This document shows, piece by piece, positions 1 through 10,964 of a DNA stretch of 64,000 nucleotides. The stretch spans positions 372,001 through 436,000 of the forward strand of contig NW_023501043.1 of NCBI RefSeq assembly GCF_014066305.1, read 5' to 3'. A program made the translations under genes and the position numbers. Position 1 is the stretch's first letter. The number at the start of each line of letters is the position of its first letter. The notes below the pieces were generated by a model. That model was given only the letters and a program-made list of their open reading frames with translations. It ran no database searches and was not told the DNA's origin. The DNA is from Letharia columbiana (lineage: Eukaryota > Ascomycota > Lecanoromycetes > Lecanorales > Parmeliaceae).

Positions 1-747
1 ATTATTTTATATTTAATTTATAAATTTATAATAATAATAATTAATTTTCTATTATTATAATACTTTAATAGTAATAATATTAAATTATTAAAGTATATAA
101 TAAATATTATATAACTATTTACTATATACTATATTAAAAGAATTTAATTAGATTCTTAAATTCTTAATTTACTTTTATTATATTCTTATAAGAATTTTAA
201 TTCTTTAATATAAGATTTTTTTTAAAGCATTCTTTCTATATTATAAGAATCTTAAATCTTTATTATAAGAATCTCGCTTCTTTCGCTATTACTCTTACTA
301 TATCTTAAAATCTTAAAAGTTTTAATTTTTACTATAAGAATCTTAATTTTCTAAAATAAAAAAGTATATTATTATTAAGCTAGCTTTATTATTAATAAGA
401 GATCTTATTAATATTAACTATTAAATTTACGAGTTTCTTATAATAATAGATTAGGCCTATTATTACGAGATTTTCGAGTTTATCAAATATTTTATCGATT
501 ATATTATTTAGAACTATAATTATTAATTAAAGTAGATATTAGAATTATTAAGATACTTAAGAATATTAATAATTAAATCTTTTATTTTTATATATAACTA
601 AGTAATTTATAAATTAATCTATCTTTCGAAGAATAGTTAAAGCCTTTAATAATCGAATATATGTCGTTCGAAATAAAACAAAGTTATTTAATACTTTAAG
701 AGTTATAATCTATCTTTTATAAATTTATATTTTATATCTTATTAATA
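1..747. other. AT-rich RIP-degraded DNA
   Basis: Almost entirely A and T. CpA and TpG are nearly absent while TpA, CpT and CpG remain, as expected after repeat-induced point mutation. No coding frame or recognisable element can be read. Confidence 0.75.
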
Positions 748-1404
748 CTGTCCTGCCCGTTTGTAAAGTTATAGAACTAGCGTATTACGGTTGTGAAATG
801 GTATTATAACGATTCTATGCTAGTTGAAAAACCGTTCTAGAACCGATTCACAACCGTTTCACAACAGTCGTAAACTATAGACCTCTTCCCTTAGAACCCA
901 CAACGGTTATAGTTTTACAACCGTTCTACAACCGTTCTACAATCGTTCTACAATCGTTATAATAATATATCTTCATCTTTTTTTTACTAAGTCTCGAATA
1001 GGCTAGTAATATTATATAATATATCTTCTAATATAAAAATTTCGCTAAAATTCGAAAAAAACGAATTTTAAGTTATTAGCGTTGATATTTAAGCTTATAT
1101 ATACTAAGCGAATTTTCAGCCCTATAAAGAACTTTAAAATTAATTTTTTTTTTAGTTATTATATAGATTATTTATAGTTCTATAAGAATCGTATAACCGT
1201 TCTATAACCGTTTTATAACCGTTCGATAACTATCACGTGACCGTCACGTGACCGTTGAACAACCGATGTGAAATTATGAGTTAGAGTAATTCTTCTAACG
1301 AGTATGAATTGAGTTTCATATCGGTTATATATCGGTTATTTATCGGTTATAAGTTATAGAATTGTTATATAACGGTAATATATCTTTAGTAATGACTAGA
1401 ATAG
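748..1404 (-). mobile_element. AACGGTT-rich TA-flanked MITE, copy 1 (RIP-mutated)
   Basis: A 657-bp element flanked by TA on both sides. The left end reads CTGTCCTGCCCGTTTGTAAA. The right end is the complement of the CTGTCCTGGCCATTACTAAA end seen in other copies, mutated here so GGCCAGGACAG reads GACTAGAATAG. The interior is full of degenerate AACCGTT/AACGGTT repeats and two CACGTGAC motifs, with no ORF. The TA duplication and inverted ends suggest a Tc1/mariner-mobilised MITE. Orientation is opposite to the copy at 5881. Confidence 0.8.
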
Positions 1405-1406
1405 TA

Positions 1407-2303
1407 AGCACTTCTTTAGATTTATCTAATACTACCTTAAATTCTATTAAAGATATTTATTAAATTATTAAGATAATCTTAATAAAGGAGATAATCTATA
1501 AAAATCTAATTAATTTAATTATACTTTAATAGAAAATGAATTATAATAAAACATTTATTTTTTGTAATTATAATAAAATATTTATTTTTTATAATTATAA
1601 TTAATAACGTTATAAGAATTATTACGTAGTATTTCTAATTAATTAGACTTATAAAAATTATTTAATAAATTAAAATCTTTCGAAACTATTATAATAGAGA
1701 ACGTTTTTAATTATATATATTAAAATCTTAATAATCTTAGTTTCTTTAATTCTAAGTCTAATAATGAATTTAATAATATTAAGTTATTAATTAAATATAT
1801 TAATGTATAAAAAATTCGAGATATATAACTATCTTATTTATAAAATAAGTTAAAGATCTTATTATTATTAAAAATTTTAATTTAATAAAAAAAACTTATA
1901 AATAAATTTATATAAAACGATATTAAAATAGTAAATAATAGAAATTTCTATTATTAAGAAATATATTATTAAGTTTAATAATAGCGTTAAAAAATAGATT
2001 ATTCTATTAACTATTAGATTTAAAAAGCTTATTATAATAGCGATTAACGCTATACTTCGCGAGCGTTATATTATATATAACGTAATTTCTTATTATAAAT
2101 TATATAAGTATATTTAAAAGATTTTAAGATTAATTAAAAATATAGATATAATATTTATTAAGAATTAACTTAATATTATTTATAATAATATTAATCTCGA
2201 ACTTTAATATAATATTAAAAAATGTAAAGATATTATAATTATAAATTTATTTATTATAATTTTTAATAATTGTAAATATTAATAACAAATTTATATTAAT
2301 AGA
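1407..2303. other. AT-rich RIP-degraded DNA
   Basis: Continuous A+T-rich sequence with CpA/TpG depletion. No element boundary or ORF is recognisable. Confidence 0.7.
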
Positions 2304-2707
2304 CGAGTAAAGGCCTATGAATTAAATTCATAATCATTTTTTTAATTAGGGCTATCGAGTAAATAGGTGAGCGATCTTTAGTAAGCGAACTTTGGTAAGC
2401 GATATTTGAATTCCTTGCGCTTTAATAATTATAAGACTAAATTTAAAAATTCTTATTTTATCTAAAAGCCTATATTTCGTTCTATAATTAAAAAAATAAT
2501 CTCAAAATTTTAATAGAAAATAGTAAAGTTATTAAAGGGTTAAAAGTAGAGTAAGAGATTTTGATAGTTGCGGACGCTAATTTATTTACCCGCGGTGACT
2601 CAGCCGGTCTAGCCAAAAGGCGTAATAACCCCGAATTAATGATTGGCTGCACATACAAATTCAAGGTTTTCTAGTTTAGCCCTACCTTATTCTTTTATAT
2701 ATACTAA
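2304..2707 (-). mobile_element. Helitron-like non-autonomous element H1
   Basis: Read on the minus strand it starts TTAGTATATATAAAAG after an A and ends with a palindrome (ATGAATTTAATTCAT), AGGCCTTTACTCG, then T. Family landmarks are present: TTGGCTGCACATACAAATTC (plus strand), the GACTCAGCCGGTCTAGCC block and GGGCTATCGAG. No ORF. The A|T insertion context, hairpin near the 3' end and lack of a clear target duplication are Helitron traits; the terminal CTCG departs from canonical CTRR. Confidence 0.6.
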
Positions 2708-3990
2708 TATAAAAGAAATCTAGATTTATAAAGTATTGCTTTTAGATTTTTCTTTCAAATAAATTAATAATCTTATTCTTATAAAAGTAGATTTATAGCA
2801 TAATATAATTAATATAATAGTTTATTTGATTAAGTTTTTAATCTCATTTTTAAATAGAGTATTAATCTTTATATCGATTTAAGCTATAACCTTAATATTC
2901 TTTTTATTAAAACTTTTAAATTTATTATTATAATAATCTTATTATTTAAGTTATCTAAATAGATTAATATAATTAAATTAGCGTTTAAATAGAAATTAGC
3001 TAGAAATTTCTTATAATTTCTTTAAATTATTAAACTTATAAATAAATTGAGTTCTTAATTTTAAAAATAATAATAATCTTATTCTTTTTAACTTATTTTT
3101 AATAATATAAATAAATTATTATATTAAATTAAATTTAAATATAATTTAGAAAATTACTTTTAATTCTAATAATAGAAAACTTATTAAATATTTAAAAATA
3201 TTATAGATAAGAATTTTAATAAAAATAACAAAAAATCTATAAGATTTTATTAATATTATTTATATTATAGAAGAATAGTCTTTAAATAATATTTCTTAAA
3301 AAGCTTTAATCTTCGAGTAAGAAGAATCTTACGATAGTAATAATTATAATAATATATAGAATATATATTTTATAAATAAGAAAGTCGATTATATATATAG
3401 TAAATATAAAGTATACTTTTCTTTAAAAAATAAACTTTTTAAGTATTTATAATTAGACTATTAGAAGATTATAAAAGTAAAATCCTCTATTATTACTATT
3501 AATAAAAATTTGTAATTTAGAATAAAAGATAAAGTAACGCTTAATAAATTCGAAGTATACATAATTAATAATACTTATATAAAAATAATTATTAAATCTA
3601 TTATTAAGTAAAGTTATAATATTAAATTTAAATATAATTTTAAAAGTTAAAAATATATTATTATAAAGATTAAATACCCTATAAATCTCGATATTCAAAA
3701 AAATGAAGTTTTATTTAACTTCAACTACGAAGTAACTTTAAGCGATTACTTATATTTATTTATAAAATATATTTTTAATTTTAAGATTATAAAGAATAAG
3801 TATTCTTTATATTAACTTAAGAAATAGATAATAAGATTATTAGTATTATTAAGTATATTAGTATTATAATCTATATTAATAATATTATTAATTAATTCTA
3901 AAAAATAAAATATTTTATTTTATAATAAAAATATATATTATAAATAATTTAAAAGCTACTATTCTTATTAGTATAAATATTATAATATTA
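2708..3990. other. AT-rich RIP-degraded DNA
   Basis: A+T-rich with many stop codons in all frames. A short open stretch on the minus strand at 3453-3698 is low-complexity Asn/Ile/Phe/Tyr translation of AT-rich DNA and is not a gene. Confidence 0.7.
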
Positions 3991-4581
3991 CGAGTAAAGG
4001 CCTATGAATTAAATTCATAACCATTTTCTTTAATTAGGGCTGTCGAGTAAATTTTAATAAGCGATCTTCAATGGGCGATCTTTAGTGAGCGATAGCTGAA
4101 TTCCTTGCGCTTTAATAATTATAAGACTAAATTTAGAAATTGTTTTTTTATCTGAAAGCCCACATTATTACATTTAATAATTTAGATAAAAATTCGTAAA
4201 ATTTTAATAGAAAACAAAAAGGTTATTCTAAAATCAAATAATGTGCACCTGTTTTTTGATCAGGGCTGTCGAACTTTGGTGAGCGATATTTGAATTCCTT
4301 GCGATTTAATAATTATAAGATTTAATTTCAACATTTTTGCATTTTTGAAATGCGCAACTTTCGAGCTATAATTTAAAAAAAAAATTTAAAATTTTAATAG
4401 AAAATAGTAAAGTTATTAAGTGGTTAAAAGTAGAGGAGAGATTTTTGATGATTGCGGACGCTAATTTGTTTACCCGCGGTGTCTAACCAAAAAGCGTAGA
4501 CCTGACGAATTTATGATTGGCTGCACATACAAATTCAAGGTTTTATAGCTCAGCCCTACCTTATTCTATTATATATACTAA
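3991..4581 (-). mobile_element. Helitron-like non-autonomous element H2
   Basis: A 591-bp family member. CGAGTAAAGGCC at the left follows an A-containing flank and TATATATACTAA at the right is followed by T. It holds two tandem copies of the GCGATATTTGAATTCCTTGC sub-block, making it longer than H1. No ORF. Confidence 0.6.
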
Positions 4582-5701
4582 TAAAAAAATAATTATAAAA
4601 CCAAATATTCAAATTATTAAGTTAGAAAAGAATTAGAAATCAAAAATAGTAATTAATATTATAATAAGAATCTATTAAAAGTAATAGATAAAACACTTAA
4701 TTAATTAGATCTAATTATAGAGAATATTATAAATATATATATCGCTAAATCTCGGTAATTCTTTTTTATCTCGATAAATCTTCTAATATTAAATATCATT
4801 AGAAAAATATTATTTTACTTATATTTATAAAGTACTTTTACTTTTACTTTTTATAGTAAATAAATAGATATTATTAGAATATTATATATTTATATTATTA
4901 AAATTATATAATTAATAATATAAGTAAAAATCTTATTTATAAATTTAACGTCTTATATATAATCTAGTCTAAATAAGAAATCTTTATTTTTAAAAATAGT
5001 ATTATTATATATAATAGATATTTTTAAGATTATATCTAATACTATAGTAATTATAATTTTAATATAAATAATGTACTTAAAATAAAATTAGATTTTATTA
5101 AAATATATTATTTAATTAAATTAAAAGATTTATTAAAATAAGAAAGATTTATCGAGATTTAATAATATATATATTTATAATACTCTTTATAATTAAATCT
5201 AATTAATTAAATATTTTATCTATTACTTTTAATAAATTATAAATTTAAATTATAAAGTATTTATTTAATATATTATTTATAAGCTAATTATTTTATTAAT
5301 TAAATATTTGAAAAATAAAGAAAGATTTTATTATAATATTATATCCTTTAACGATATTATTATAATATTAAATATCTAATTAATTTACTTTAAAATAATT
5401 TAATAATACTCTTTAAGCTTTATAAACTTTTAAATTATAAATTATATTTATTATATAATAATTATAATCTTTATAAAAATCTTACTATTATTATTTTTAA
5501 TCGCTGTATTGAAAAGTAAAGAGTTAGAATAAAAAGTTTAAACATTAAAACAATTAAAAAGTTTATTAAATTAATTCATTAACTAAGCGCTTTAAATAAT
5601 ATTAATTTTATCTATAAAATATTAAATTTATAAAAAAAAAATATATAAAAGAAATAGTATATAAAGAAGTATTCTTATTTTTTAATAAAAATATAATTAT
5701 A
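4582..5701. other. AT-rich RIP-degraded DNA
   Basis: A+T-rich, stop-dense sequence with no recognisable element. Confidence 0.7.
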
Positions 5702-5755
5702 CGAGTAAAGGCCTATGAATTAAATTTCTACCCTTTTTTTTTGATTAGGGCTATC

Positions 5756-6647
5756 TGTTACAATACCAGCCCCTTCGGCTATCGCATAACATGTCGCGTA
5801 TCACCAGGGCTAGTAATTACCAGCCACCATCAGCCACCTGTTTTATGTACATAAATATCCGTACATCCCATGAATCAATACTGTCCTGGCCATTACTAAA
5901 GATATATTACCGTTATACAACGGTTCTATAACTAATAATCGATAAATAATCGATGTATTATCGATATATAACCGATACGAAACTCAATTTATACTCGTTA
6001 GAAGAATTGTTCTAACTTATAATTTCACATCGGTTGTTCAACGGTCACGTGACGGTCACGTGACGGTCACGTAATAGTTGTCGAACGGTTGTCGAACGGT
6101 TGTAAAACGGTTATAGAACGGTTATACGATTCTTATAGAACTATAAATAATCTATATAATAACTAAAAATAAATTTGAATTTTAAAGTTCTTTATAGGGC
6201 TGAAAATTCGCTTAGTATATATAAGCTTAAATATCAACGCTAGTAACTTAAAATTGGTTTTTTCTAAATTTTTACAAAAATTTCATATTAGAAGATCTAT
6301 TATATAATACTACTAGCCTATTCGAGACTTAGTAAAAAAAATAAAAATAAAAAAATATTATTATAATCATTATAAAACGGTTGTAGAACGGTTATAAAAC
6401 TATAACCGTTGTGGGTTCTAAGGGAAGAGGTCTTTAGTTTACGACGGTTGTAAAACGGTTGTAAAACGGTTGTAAAACGGTTGTAAATCGGTTCTAGAAC
6501 GGTTTTCCAACTAGCATAGAACCGTTATAATACCGTTTCATAACCGTAATACGCTAGTTCTGAAACTTTACAAACGGGCAGGACGGTAATCAGTCTTTCA
6601 GTCACAATCATTCTTTTTCTAACATGTCTGGTATCCTACTTTCAACA
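5756..6647 (+). repeat. TRIM 5' LTR (contains MITE 5881-6586)
   Basis: The LTR starts TGTTACAATACCAGCC and ends CTACTTTCAACA. Without the MITE and the duplicated TA it is 184 bp. It matches the 3' LTR at 7259-7414 and the solo LTR at 9049-9229. Confidence 0.75.
5881..6586 (+). mobile_element. AACGGTT-rich TA-flanked MITE, copy 2
   Basis: A 706-bp MITE from CTGTCCTGGCCATTACTAAA to CAAACGGGCAGGACGG, flanked by TA (5879-5880 and 6587-6588). The sibling LTR at 7259-7414 keeps the unoccupied site (ATGAATCAATAATCAGTC), which proves the insertion and the TA duplication. The interior has CACGTGACGGT triplications and many TTGTAAAACGG units, with no ORF. Confidence 0.9.
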
Positions 6648-6659
6648 GGTTATGAGCCC
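6648..6659 (+). promoter_or_regulatory. Primer-binding site for half-tRNA-iMet
   Basis: GGTTATGAGCCC lies directly against the LTR end. It is the exact complement of GGGCUCAUAACC, the near-invariant anticodon stem-loop of initiator tRNA-Met. Priming from an internally cleaved tRNA-iMet is known for Copia-type elements. Confidence 0.75.
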
Positions 6660-6752
6660 GGAAGCGGGCAGGGCAGTATCGAACATCCTTGCACTTCCTA
6701 ACATGGATATCAAACTAAGTCTTCGGTGATCGTTTATAAATAGATACACCTC

Positions 6753-6808
6753 ATGGCGACAGCCCATTTTTTTTGGCTCGTACCCACCGACGAGAGGGCT
6801 GTCGCCAT
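6753..6808. repeat. 13-bp inverted repeat (hairpin) in TRIM interior
   Basis: ATGGCGACAGCCC at 6753-6765 pairs exactly with GGGCTGTCGCCAT at 6796-6808. In RNA this gives a strong stem with a 30-nt loop, downstream of the primer site. A structural packaging or dimerisation role is only a guess. Confidence 0.75.
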
Positions 6809-6851
6809 TCAATCCCTACACAAAAAATGTCGAACTAAAATCCTCATTTCA

Positions 6852-7085
6852 TCCGAGGTCCCGAAACAATACGGGTAAAAAACCCTCATACCATACGAGG
6901 ACCCGAATCAATCAAAAACCCTCACATCATTCCGAGGTCCCGAAACAATACGGGCAAAACATCAAAAACCCTCACATCATTCCGAGGTCCCGAAGCAATA
7001 CGGGCAAAACAATCATTCCGAAGTCCCGAAACAATACGGGCAAAACGTCAAAAACCCTCATATCATTCCGAGGTCCCGAAACGGG
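6852..7085 (+). repeat. Tandem repeats of 36-50 bp in TRIM interior
   Basis: Six units built around TCCGAGGTCCCGAAACAATA start near 6852, 6894, 6931, 6981, 7017 and 7067. Short units are about 36 bp. Long ones add a 14-bp AAAAACCCTCAC-type linker. Base composition is normal, so the repeats escaped strong RIP. Confidence 0.8.
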
Positions 7086-7244
7086 TATTCAAAAGCCCCG
7101 GCACTCTTCCTATTTTCCCCATCGGGGTTTTTTTTATAGGTTTAACGAGGCCGGGCAAATAATCAATCCCGAATACAAAGCGTGGATTTGAAAATTGATA
7201 CATATGGGATACGGTGTGCTGGGGTTTAGGGAATCTAGCTTCTG

Positions 7245-7258
7245 GGGCTGTCGGGGAG
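7245..7258 (+). other. Polypurine-like tract before TRIM 3' LTR
   Basis: GGGCTGTCGGGGAG directly precedes the 3' LTR start TGTTATAA. Only its last part is purine-only, so this is a weak polypurine tract assigned mainly by position. Confidence 0.4.
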
Positions 7259-7414
7259 TGTTATAATACCAGCCCCTTCGGCTATCGCATACATTACCAG
7301 CCACCATCAGCCACCTGTTTTATGTACATAAATATCCGTACATCCCATGAATCAATAATCAGTCTTTCAGTCACAATCATTCTTTCTAACATGTCTGGTA
7401 TCCTACATTCAACA
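7259..7414 (+). repeat. TRIM 3' LTR
   Basis: A 156-bp LTR from TGTTATAATACC to TACATTCAACA. Compared with the 5' LTR it lacks about 28 bp after CGCATA. It holds the empty target of the MITE at 5881. The following TATC matches the TATC before the 5' LTR. An open frame across it is chance. Confidence 0.75.
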
Positions 7415-7980
7415 TATCGAGCAAATTTGGTAAGCGAACTTTTGGTAGGCGATATTTAAATTCCTTACCTTTAAATATCTATAGAGCTGAATTTAGTAAT
7501 TCCTTATTTATCTGAAAGCCCACATTATATTCTATAATTTAAATAAAAGAATGCTAAAAGTTTAATAGAAAACAAAAAAATTATTCTAAAATTAAATAAT
7601 ATACACCTATTTTTTGATCAGGGCTGTTGAGCGAACTTTGGTGAGCGAACTTTGATAAACGATATTTGAGGTCCTTACCCTTTAATAATTATAAGACCAA
7701 ATTATAAAAATTTTAGGTTATTGGAAAGTGCAATCTTTGTTCTATGATTTAAAAAAAATCTCAAAATTCGAATAGAAAACAAAAAAGTTATTCCATATAT
7801 TAATAAGGTACACCTATTTTTTTGATGCTTCGTTTAATAGTTACGGACGCTAATTTATTTACCCGCGATGACTCAGCCGGTCTAACCAAAGAGCGAAGTG
7901 ACCCTGAATTTATGATTGGCTGCACTTACAAATTCAAGGTTTTCAAGCTCAGCCCTATCTTATTCTGTTATATATACTGA

Positions 7981-9048
7981 TTAGCTAGATAGATTCTAGT
8001 AAAATATTATTATATTAATATTATTAATCGATTAATTAATAAGTTATTAAATTAGTAATTAAATATTTAATTAATAAAAAATATAATTATTACGTAAGAT
8101 AAAGAATATACAAAGTTTTTAAATTTTCTATCTAATATAAACTTTATATCTATTTAATTATTTTTAAATTTAATTCTATTTTAAAAAAAATCTTTATCCA
8201 ATTATATTAATTAAAATAATATTATATACTTTAAATATAATTATATATTAACACCTTTTTCTAATTAAAATAATGTTATATATCTTAAATATAATTATTT
8301 ATTAACATCTTTTATAATTTAGAATAAGTTTAAAAGCTATTATAAATTATACATATTTATTATATCTCTAGATATCTTTTAAAAATAATTTTATATATTA
8401 TATAATAAAATTTACGTAAATAAATATATTTCTAAATGAGATTTTTTTAATATAATCGAGTATTACATGGAGTTAAATATTAATTTAGAAAGTATTAAAA
8501 AAATTAAGCATATAACTATTTAATTATTTATTTATGTAATAGCTCTATAACTCTTAATAATTTAACTCGCGAGTTATTTCTCGAATTAAGTAATTAATAG
8601 CGAGAATCTCTTTAATATTACTATATAGTCTATTAAATTTAATTCTCTTATTAACTTTTAATTGATTTATACTTTAAATAATATATCAAAGTTAAAAATA
8701 TATTAAAAAAATTAATTTAGATAGTAAAGTTTAAAAAATTTAAAGATCTTTAAATATAATAATAAGATATATATTAATATCTTATACTATAATATTTTAT
8801 TAAATTTATTAGAGTTAAATAAAAAGATTATTCTATTATTTTAATTTTAATTAAAAATAGATTTAATATTAAAGTTATAAAATTTATTAATAAAGTAATA
8901 TTAGAAATAAAACCGCTAAGTAAAAGCTAAAATATAAATTAAATATTAATATTATTTAAATTGTTTTAATAATAATCTACTATTAAATTTAGAAAGCTAA
9001 ATTAATATTTTCTATAAAAAGGTATTATTATTAATAATAAGTTTAGAG
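7981..9048. other. AT-rich RIP-degraded DNA
   Basis: A+T-rich, stop-dense sequence with no recognisable element or gene. Confidence 0.7.
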
Positions 9049-9229
9049 TATTATAATATCAGCCCCTTCGGCTATCGCATATATATCGCGTATTATCAGG
9101 GCTAGTAATTATCAGCCATTATTAGCCACCTATTTTATATATATAAATATCCGTACATTCCATAAATCAATAGTTAGTCTTTCAGTTATAATTATTCTTT
9201 CTGACATGTCTGGTATTCTACTTTCAATA
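9049..9229 (+). repeat. Solo LTR of the TRIM family, RIP-mutated
   Basis: A 181-bp copy of the LTR at 5756/7259 with C-to-T and G-to-A changes at CpA/TpG sites: TGTTATAATACC has become TATTATAATATC and CAACA has become CAATA. The flanks TAGAG (left) and TAAAG (right) fit a 5-bp target duplication with one G-to-A change. No second LTR is adjacent, so it is a solo LTR. Confidence 0.75.
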
Positions 9230-9262
9230 TAAAGATTTTAATACTTTCAATAATCTCTATTA

Positions 9263-9930
9263 CCGTCCTGCCCGTTTGTAAAGTTATAGAACTAGCGTAT
9301 TACGGTTGTAAAACGGTATTATAACGATTCTATGCTAGTTGAAAAACCGTTCTAGAACCGATTCACAACCGATTCATAACCGTTCTACAACAGTCGTAAA
9401 CTATAGACCTCTTCCCTTAGAACCCACAACGGTTATCGTTTTATAACCGTTCTACAACCGTTCTACAATCGTTATATAACATTTTTTTATTTTTATTTTT
9501 TTACTAAGTCTCGAATAGGCTAGTAGTATTATATAATATATCTTCTAATATAAAAATTTCGCTAAAATTCGAAAAAAACGAATTTTAAGTTATTAGCGTT
9601 GATATTTAAGCTTATATATACTAAGCGAATTTTCAGCCCTATAAAGAACTTTAAAATTTAAATTTTATTTTTAGTTATTATATAGATTATTTATAGTTCT
9701 ATAAGAATCGTATAACCGTTCTACAACCGTTTTACAACCGTTCGACAACTATCACGTGACCGTCACGTGATCGTTGAACAACCGATGTGAAATTATGAGT
9801 TGGAATAATTCTTCTAACGAGAATTGAGTTTCATATCGGTTATATATCGATGATACATCGGTTATTTATCGGTTATTAGTTATAGAACAGTTATATAACG
9901 ATAATATATCTTTAATAATAGCTAGAATAG
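9263..9930 (-). mobile_element. AACGGTT-rich TA-flanked MITE, copy 3 (RIP-mutated)
   Basis: A 668-bp copy in the same orientation as copy 1, starting CCGTCCTGCCCGTTTGTAAA and ending GCTAGAATAG, flanked by TA (9261-9262, 9931-9932). The interior AACCGTT repeats and CACGTGAC motif are retained. Confidence 0.8.
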
Positions 9931-10964
9931 TATTAGTTATTTAAATTAAATCTTAATTAATATAAAAATATATTAAGTTTTATAGCTCGCTTTAAAAATA
10001 TTTATATTAATATTATTAATATATCATCTAAATTAAGATTAAAAATTAATTTTCTTATTTTTCTCTTTTATATTAAATTAAATAAGACTTATAATATCTA
10101 TTTTATCTATTTTATTTAAAATTATAAACTAATAAATAAAATAAATATAGAGTTTATCTTCTCGCTAAAATACGCTATTTTTAAAATTATTTAAATAATT
10201 ATTAATTCGTTTTTTAAGCGTATTAAATTTAGCTATATATTTATTATTTAACGCTTCTAATATTTTATTCTAAATAATTTAAATTTTATTATTATTATTA
10301 AATTATAAAAAAGAGTTATATCTAATTTTAATAGTTATATAATTTAAAAATATATTAAATATTATACTTATTATACTAAATACTATTATATTAAATTAAA
10401 ATATTATTTATTTATTAAAAAGAGTTAAAGTAAAAATAATAATAATAATAATAATAGAGATAATATTTATAATAATAACTTTAAATTTAATAATAAAAAA
10501 ATAAGAATAAGAATTATAAATCTAATAGAAAGCGTTATTATAACTTTATTAATATTAAGAGAAACGTATATTGTATATATAGCTAAATTCGATAACTTAT
10601 CTATATAATAAGCTTTAAATTATATTTATTTATAATACTCTACTTCTTATTAAGATATCTTTATTAAATATTATTTTCTTAATTTTAGAATTAATAATAT
10701 TTATCTAATTAAGAGTATCGCGATTTTTTTATTCTTATTAATATTAATAAAGTATATATTAATATTATTATTAATAATAAAAAGAAGAAGTTAATTTTTA
10801 TTAATATTCTTTATCTTTTTAAAATAAGGTATCTCTTAATCTAATTTTTTAAAAATGATTAATATATAATAAAGTAGTTTATCTTATTTTAAATAATATT
10901 AAAATTAATTATCGTAGTATTTATTAAAATTTAAATTATATAATTCTTAATATTTTAGCGATTA
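9931..10964. other. AT-rich RIP-degraded DNA
   Basis: A+T-rich with short AAT/ATA microsatellite near 10437-10465. No gene seen. Confidence 0.7.

Larger units (their letters stand above)
5756..7414 (+). mobile_element. TRIM: miniature Copia-type LTR element with MITE inside its 5' LTR
   Basis: Two direct repeats starting TGTTA and ending CAACA bracket about 610 bp of non-coding DNA. The 5' LTR is immediately followed by GGTTATGAGCCC, which is complementary to the initiator tRNA-Met anticodon arm (GGGCUCAUAACC), as in the half-tRNA primer site of Drosophila copia. The 3' LTR is preceded by purine-rich GGGGAG. A TATC duplication flanks the element. Nothing in the interior encodes Gag or Pol, so it would depend on enzymes from another element. 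Subtracting the 706-bp MITE and one TA leaves about 950 bp. Confidence 0.75.
5702..7980 (-). mobile_element. Helitron-like element H3, split by an LTR element
   Basis: The left end (CGAGTAAAGGCC, from 5702) runs only to GGGCTATC at 5755. The family sequence resumes at 7415 with TATCGAGCAAATTTGG and ends TATATACTGA|T at 7980. The interruption is the TRIM at 5756-7414. The TATC on each side is its 4-bp target duplication, because uninterrupted family members read GGGCTATCGAG. Without the insertion the element is about 620 bp. Confidence 0.65.

Noticed and set aside
3453..3698. 81-codon open frame in AT-rich DNA
   Set aside because: Asn/Ile/Phe/Tyr-rich translation expected from A+T-rich sequence, no motif, inside RIP debris.
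6852..7085. Regular repeats that might suggest a CRISPR-like array
   Set aside because: Unit and spacing lengths vary (36-50 bp), spacers are not unique, and the setting is an LTR element in a eukaryotic genome.
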